From Streptomyces sp. V1I1 (GTDB lineage: Bacteria > Actinomycetota > Actinomycetes > Streptomycetales > Streptomycetaceae): 64,000 nucleotides of DNA. The translations under genes and the position numbers were made by a program. Under the pieces are notes generated by a model that ran no database searches, had not been told where the DNA came from, and worked only from the letters and a program-made list of their open reading frames with translations. Shown here in pieces: positions 61,269 through 64,000 of the stretch (positions are counted from its first letter, which is position 1; every line of letters starts with the position of its first letter). Location: assembly GCF_030817355.1 (NCBI RefSeq), contig NZ_JAUSZH010000001.1, forward strand, positions 2,474,501 through 2,538,500. Direction: 5' to 3'.

Positions 61269-62534
61269 CTACCCCGGATAAGGGGGAAATCTACCGGCCA
61301 GCGCGCGTACTTCCGTACGTACCTTCAGCGCCTCCTCGCCCTCTTCACGCATCGCCGCCGTGAACAGCGCGGCGATCCGTCTCATCTCGGCCTCGCCCAT
61401 GCCCTGCGTGGTGATGGCCGCGGTGCCGAGACGGATGCCGCGGCCGTCGCCGTACGGCAGGGCGCAGGTGTCGAGGACCAGTCCGGCGGCGGCGAGACGG
61501 CCGCGTGCCGCCCTGCCGTCCACGCCGAGCGGGGCCGGATCCGCGCAGATCAGATGGGTGTCGGTGCCGCCGGTCGCCACCGCGAAGCCTTCCGCCTCGA
61601 GCTCGTCGGCGAGCACCCGGGCATTGGCGACCACCTGATGGGCGTACGCCGTGAACGCGGGGGTCGCCGCCTCACCGAAGGCGACGGCCTTGGCGGCGAT
61701 CGTGTGCATCTGGGCGCCGCCCTGAGTGAACGGAAAGACCGCCCGGTCGATGCGCTCGGCCAGCTCCGACCCGCAAAGGATCATCCCGCCGCGCGGCCCG
61801 CGCAGAACCTTGTGTGTGGTGGCACACACCACATCGGCGTACGGGACGGGACTGGGGGCCGCGCCGCCGGCGATCAGGCCCATCGGGTGGGCGGCATCCG
61901 CGATGAGATACGCGCCGACATCGTCCGCGATCTCGCGGAAGGTGCCGTAGTCGGGGTGGCGGGGGTAGGAGATCGAGCCGCAGACGATGGCCTTGGGCCG
62001 GTGCTGCCGGGCGAGGGTGCTCACCTGGTCGTAGTCGATGAGACCGGACTCCGCCTCGACGCCGTATCCGACGAAGTCGAACCAGCGGCCGGAGAAATTG
62101 GCGGGCGAGCCGTGGGTGAGATGACCGCCGTACGTCAGGCCCATGGCGAGCACGGTGTCACCGGGCTTGAGCAGCGCAGCGTATGCCGCGAGGACTGCGG
62201 AGGAGCCGGAGTGCGACTGCACGTTGGCGTGGTCGGCGCCGAACAGGACGGTGGCGCGCTCGACGGCGATCCGCTCGGCGGCGTCGACGAGCTCACAGCC
62301 GCCGTGGTGCCGGGCGCCGGGATAGCCCTCGGCGTACTTGTTGGCGAGCGGGGAGCCGAGGGCGGCGAGGACCGCGGGCGAGGTGAAGTTCTCGGCGGCG
62401 ATGAGCTGAAGGCTGTCGCTCTGCCGTCCCAACTCCCCCAGGATCACCTCGGCGATCTCGGGGTCCTGGCGACGCAGGGCGTCGAAGTCCGCGTAGGCCG
62501 CGGGGGCGGCGGCAGGTGCAGTGCTGACCGGCAT
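61269..62534 (-). CDS. glyA: serine hydroxymethyltransferase (glyA paralogue)
   Basis: 421 aa PLP enzyme converting serine and tetrahydrofolate to glycine and methylene-tetrahydrofolate. The PLP-binding Lys is in ATTHKVLRGPRGG near residue 238; LIAAENFTS, NKYAEGYPG, NVQSHSGSSA and ADAAHPMGL are conserved. ATG 62534 has GGAG at six bases; the frame continues to 62576. The sequence is somewhat divergent for a housekeeping GlyA, and streptomycetes often carry a second copy, so this may be a secondary or specialised enzyme. Confidence 0.9.
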   Translation of the reverse strand: MPVSTAPAAAPAAYADFDALRRQDPEIAEVILGELGRQSDSLQLIAAENFTSPAVLAALGSPLANKYAEGYPGARHHGGCELVDAAERIAVERATVLFGADHANVQSHSGSSAVLAAYAALLKPGDTVLAMGLTYGGHLTHGSPANFSGRWFDFVGYGVEAESGLIDYDQVSTLARQHRPKAIVCGSISYPRHPDYGTFREIADDVGAYLIADAAHPMGLIAGGAAPSPVPYADVVCATTHKVLRGPRGGMILCGSELAERIDRAVFPFTQGGAQMHTIAAKAVAFGEAATPAFTAYAHQVVANARVLADELEAEGFAVATGGTDTHLICADPAPLGVDGRAARGRLAAAGLVLDTCALPYGDGRGIRLGTAAITTQGMGEAEMRRIAALFTAAMREEGEEALKVRTEVRALAGRFPPYPG

Positions 62535-62625
62535 GGTGGGCTCCGGGCCTCGCGCGTGGGGTTGCAGCCCCTCCAATGTAGGCCGGGGTCTGGCGGCCTG
62601 CCCGGTGTCCGGGGGATCTCTCTTT

Positions 62626-62891
62626 CCCCACCCCGCCCCTTCCCGTAACTGTGGGCTTCGCCCCCAGCCCCCCGTACGCCCTTCTGGCGGTCCCCCCCAC
62701 GGGCTCCAATGGAGCCCCTCCGGCGACCGAGGAGCGGGGTCCGGGGCGGAGCCCCGGTCAGGGCCGAATGTTCAGCCTCGCCGGCGTTTGAGGCACGGGC
62801 TTTGGGGCGGAGCCCCCAAATCAAGCCCCGCCGGCGCTTGAGGCGCGGGGTCCGGGGCGGAGCCCCAGTTACGGGAAGGGGCGGGGTGGGG
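62626..62891. repeat. repeat element with perfect 25-bp terminal inverted repeats
   Basis: The left end (62626-62650, starting CCCCACCCCGCCCCTTCC) is exactly complementary to the right end (62867-62891). Between them are two copies of CGGGGTCCGGGGCGGAGCCC (near 62736 and 62847), a related TTTGGGGCGGAGCCCCCAAA, and two imperfect copies of CGCCGGCGYTTGAGGC. No ORF is credible. Similar G/C-rich modules are common between Streptomyces genes. It fills most of the 375-bp gap between glyA and the phosphatase-like gene. Confidence 0.85.
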
Positions 62892-62909
62892 GCAAGCCCC
62901 CGCAGCGGC

Positions 62910-63584
62910 TCAGTGGCGGGCCCGGACCCCCGTCAGCGCCGTCACCACAGGATCCAGCGCCTGGTTGATCTCGTCCCCGATCGATCGGAAGAACGTGATC
63001 GGCGCACCGTACGGGTCGTACACCTCATCCGCATCCGGGCTCGGCGCAAGCAGCCACCCCCGCAGCGCCGCCGCCGCGCGCACCAGCGCGCGGGCGCGTT
63101 CGACGACGCCCTCGTCGCGCGGATCGGGCAGCGTCGCCGGGTCTATGGCCCGCACCAGCCGGGTGAACTCCTTGAGCGTGAAGGTGCGCAGGCCCGCCGA
63201 ATGGCCCATAGAGATCACCTGCGCCCGGTGGTCACGGGTCGCCGTGAGGACCAGGTCCGCGCGGATCACATGCTCGTCGAGCAGCTCACGGCCCACGAAA
63301 CCCGTCGCGTCCGCGCCGAAGTCGGCCAGGACGATCTCGGCATTGGCCTCCATCGGGGCGCCCTCGTGGCCCCAGGTGCCCGCGCTCTCCACAATCAGGC
63401 CGCCCGTGAGCCCATCGCCGAGGCGGTCGCTCAGGGCATGGCGGGTCAGCCGCTCGGTGATCGGCGAGCGGCAGACGTTGCCGGTGCTGACGTGGAGGAT
63501 GCGGAAGGTGGAGGTGCTCCCTCCAGACTCCGTCCGGGGGGACCCCCAGGATTCCGCTATGCCACGCCCCTCAGGGGCGGTCAA
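62910..63584 (-). CDS. low-molecular-weight phosphatase-like protein
   Basis: About 224 aa with the LMW protein-tyrosine-phosphatase fold (FRILHVSTGNVCRSPITERL, then DLVLTATRDHRAQVI and YDPYGAPITFF). In true enzymes the loop reads C-x5-R; here the nucleophile position is Ser (VSTGNVCR), so normal phosphatase chemistry is doubtful. TTG 63584 overlaps the Sua5-like stop (TTGA), with GAGGTGG upstream. The first ~30 residues contain ESWGSPRTESGGSTS, encoded by a palindromic repeat (63516-63550) of the same sort as in pta. In S. coelicolor the same gene pair occurs at this place (from memory). Confidence 0.85.
   Translation of the reverse strand: MTAPEGRGIAESWGSPRTESGGSTSTFRILHVSTGNVCRSPITERLTRHALSDRLGDGLTGGLIVESAGTWGHEGAPMEANAEIVLADFGADATGFVGRELLDEHVIRADLVLTATRDHRAQVISMGHSAGLRTFTLKEFTRLVRAIDPATLPDPRDEGVVERARALVRAAAALRGWLLAPSPDADEVYDPYGAPITFFRSIGDEINQALDPVVTALTGVRARH
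63516..63550 (-). repeat. palindromic repeat inserted in frame in the phosphatase-like gene
   Basis: On the minus strand CCTGGGGGTCCCCCCGGACG is followed by GAGTCTGGAGGGAGC. It adds about 12-15 Gly/Ser/Pro-rich residues before the conserved domain without breaking the frame, and aligns by eye with the repeat in pta at 8211-8247. Confidence 0.7.
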
Positions 63585-64000
63585 TTGGCCACCTCGAGGT
63601 CGGGTACGACTTTGCGCAGCTCGTCCGGTGAGAGCGCTCCCTCGCGCAGCAGCACCGGGACCTTGCCCGTGACGTCGACGATCGAGGACGGCACGTTGCC
63701 CGGGGTCGGGCCGCCGTCCAGGTAGACCGAGACCGAGTCGCCGAGCATCTCCTGCGCGGCGTCGCAGTCCTCGGGCGCCGGGTGCCCGGTGAGGTTGGCG
63801 CTGGAGACCGCCATCGGGCCGACCTCGGTGAGCAGTTCGATCGCGACCGGGTGCAGCGGCATCCGGATCGCGACGGTGCCCCGGGTGTCGCCCAGGTCCC
63901 ACTGCAGTGACGGCTGGTGCTTGGCGACCAGCGTCAGCGCACCCGGCCAGAAGGCGTCGACAAGCTCCCAGGCCTGCTCGGAGAAGTCGGTGACCAGGCC
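63581..64000 (-). CDS. L-threonylcarbamoyladenylate synthase (Sua5/TsaC/YrdC family), partial
   Basis: The C-terminal ~139 residues; the start lies beyond the right edge. The YrdC fold is clear: FWPGALTLV, DTRGTVAIRMP, GPMAVSSANLTGHPA and PSSIVDVTGKVPVLLREG. The enzyme makes the threonylcarbamoyl-AMP used to form t6A37 in ANN-decoding tRNAs. Its TGA overlaps the TTG of the phosphatase-like gene, so the two are co-translated. Confidence 0.92.
   Translation of the reverse strand, partial: GLVTDFSEQAWELVDAFWPGALTLVAKHQPSLQWDLGDTRGTVAIRMPLHPVAIELLTEVGPMAVSSANLTGHPAPEDCDAAQEMLGDSVSVYLDGGPTPGNVPSSIVDVTGKVPVLLREGALSPDELRKVVPDLEVAN

Noticed and set aside
62709..62910. ORFs crossing the inverted-repeat element
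   Set aside because: The translated sequence simply reflects the repeat (Gly/Arg/Pro/Ala) and no start site is supported.

Overview
The window is high-GC actinobacterial DNA. Its gene set and gene order match the streptomycete core chromosome: Scy and FilP side by side, ChiS-ChiR-ChiC, NucS, IcmA, a nine-gene ATP synthase operon starting with atpI, and GTG/TTG starts with G- or C-ending codons. Comparisons with Streptomyces coelicolor (roughly the SCO5362-SCO5430 interval) are from memory, not from a search. No tRNA, rRNA, CRISPR array, transposase or integrase was seen.

Layout, left to right. (1) 1-3.3 kb: end of an unknown gene, then a sugar ABC importer (lipoprotein and two permeases) with no ATPase of its own. 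(2) 3.4-5.2 kb: a two-HTH regulator convergent with a membrane protein joining an HTH domain to a ricin-like domain. (3) 5.3-11.6 kb: central carbon metabolism, with pfkA divergent from pta-ackA, then pyk. (4) 11.7-14.3 kb: an uncharacterised envelope operon (DUF6230 secreted protein, DUF6114 membrane protein, Ser/Pro-rich exported protein), followed by a 650-bp gene-free region with two similar palindromes. (5) 15-22.9 kb: thioredoxin-TPR protein, TetR, icmA, DUF3817 protein, MarR, MFS exporter divergent from an ArsR-like regulator, a thiamine-binding-family protein and a second DUF3817 protein. (6) 23-25.8 kb: three AIM24-family genes and an AbsC-like MarR regulator. (7) 25.8-26.8 kb: a decayed histidine kinase. 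(8) 26.8-29.5 kb: MeaB-type GTPase, thiolase and methylmalonyl-CoA epimerase. (9) 29.7-34.7 kb: scy and filP, the polar-growth coiled-coil cytoskeleton. (10) 34.8-38.7 kb: two tandem paralogous ABC ATPase/permease pairs. (11) 38.7-46.5 kb: zinc-finger-like protein, LLM oxidoreductase, SCO5389-family protein, nucS, a P-loop NTPase with a surface tail and an apparent frameshift, a STAS protein, 3-hydroxyacyl-CoA dehydrogenase and cob(I)alamin adenosyltransferase. (12) 46.5-51.6 kb: membrane protein, chiS-chiR-chiC and a DUF2550 protein. (13) 51.8-59.6 kb: atpIBEFHAGDC. (14) 59.8-64 kb: a WecA-type transferase, a glyA paralogue, a repeat element with perfect 25-bp terminal inverted repeats, a low-molecular-weight phosphatase-like protein and the end of a Sua5/TsaC protein.

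Functional themes. Genes for B12-dependent acyl-CoA chemistry are spread over about 30 kb: icmA, a MeaB-like chaperone, epimerase, PduO-type adenosyltransferase, thiolase and a 3-hydroxyacyl-CoA dehydrogenase. About ten genes show a TANNNT hexamer 6-8 bp before the start codon, which suggests leaderless mRNAs. Three convergent pairs overlap by exactly four bases at their stop codons.

Most notable: a related short palindromic repeat inserted in frame in both pta and the phosphatase-like gene; the DUF6230/DUF6114 module with its palindromes; a perfect 24-bp palindrome before icmA; an intrinsic-terminator-like hairpin in the pta leader; and two hairpins immediately before atpC.
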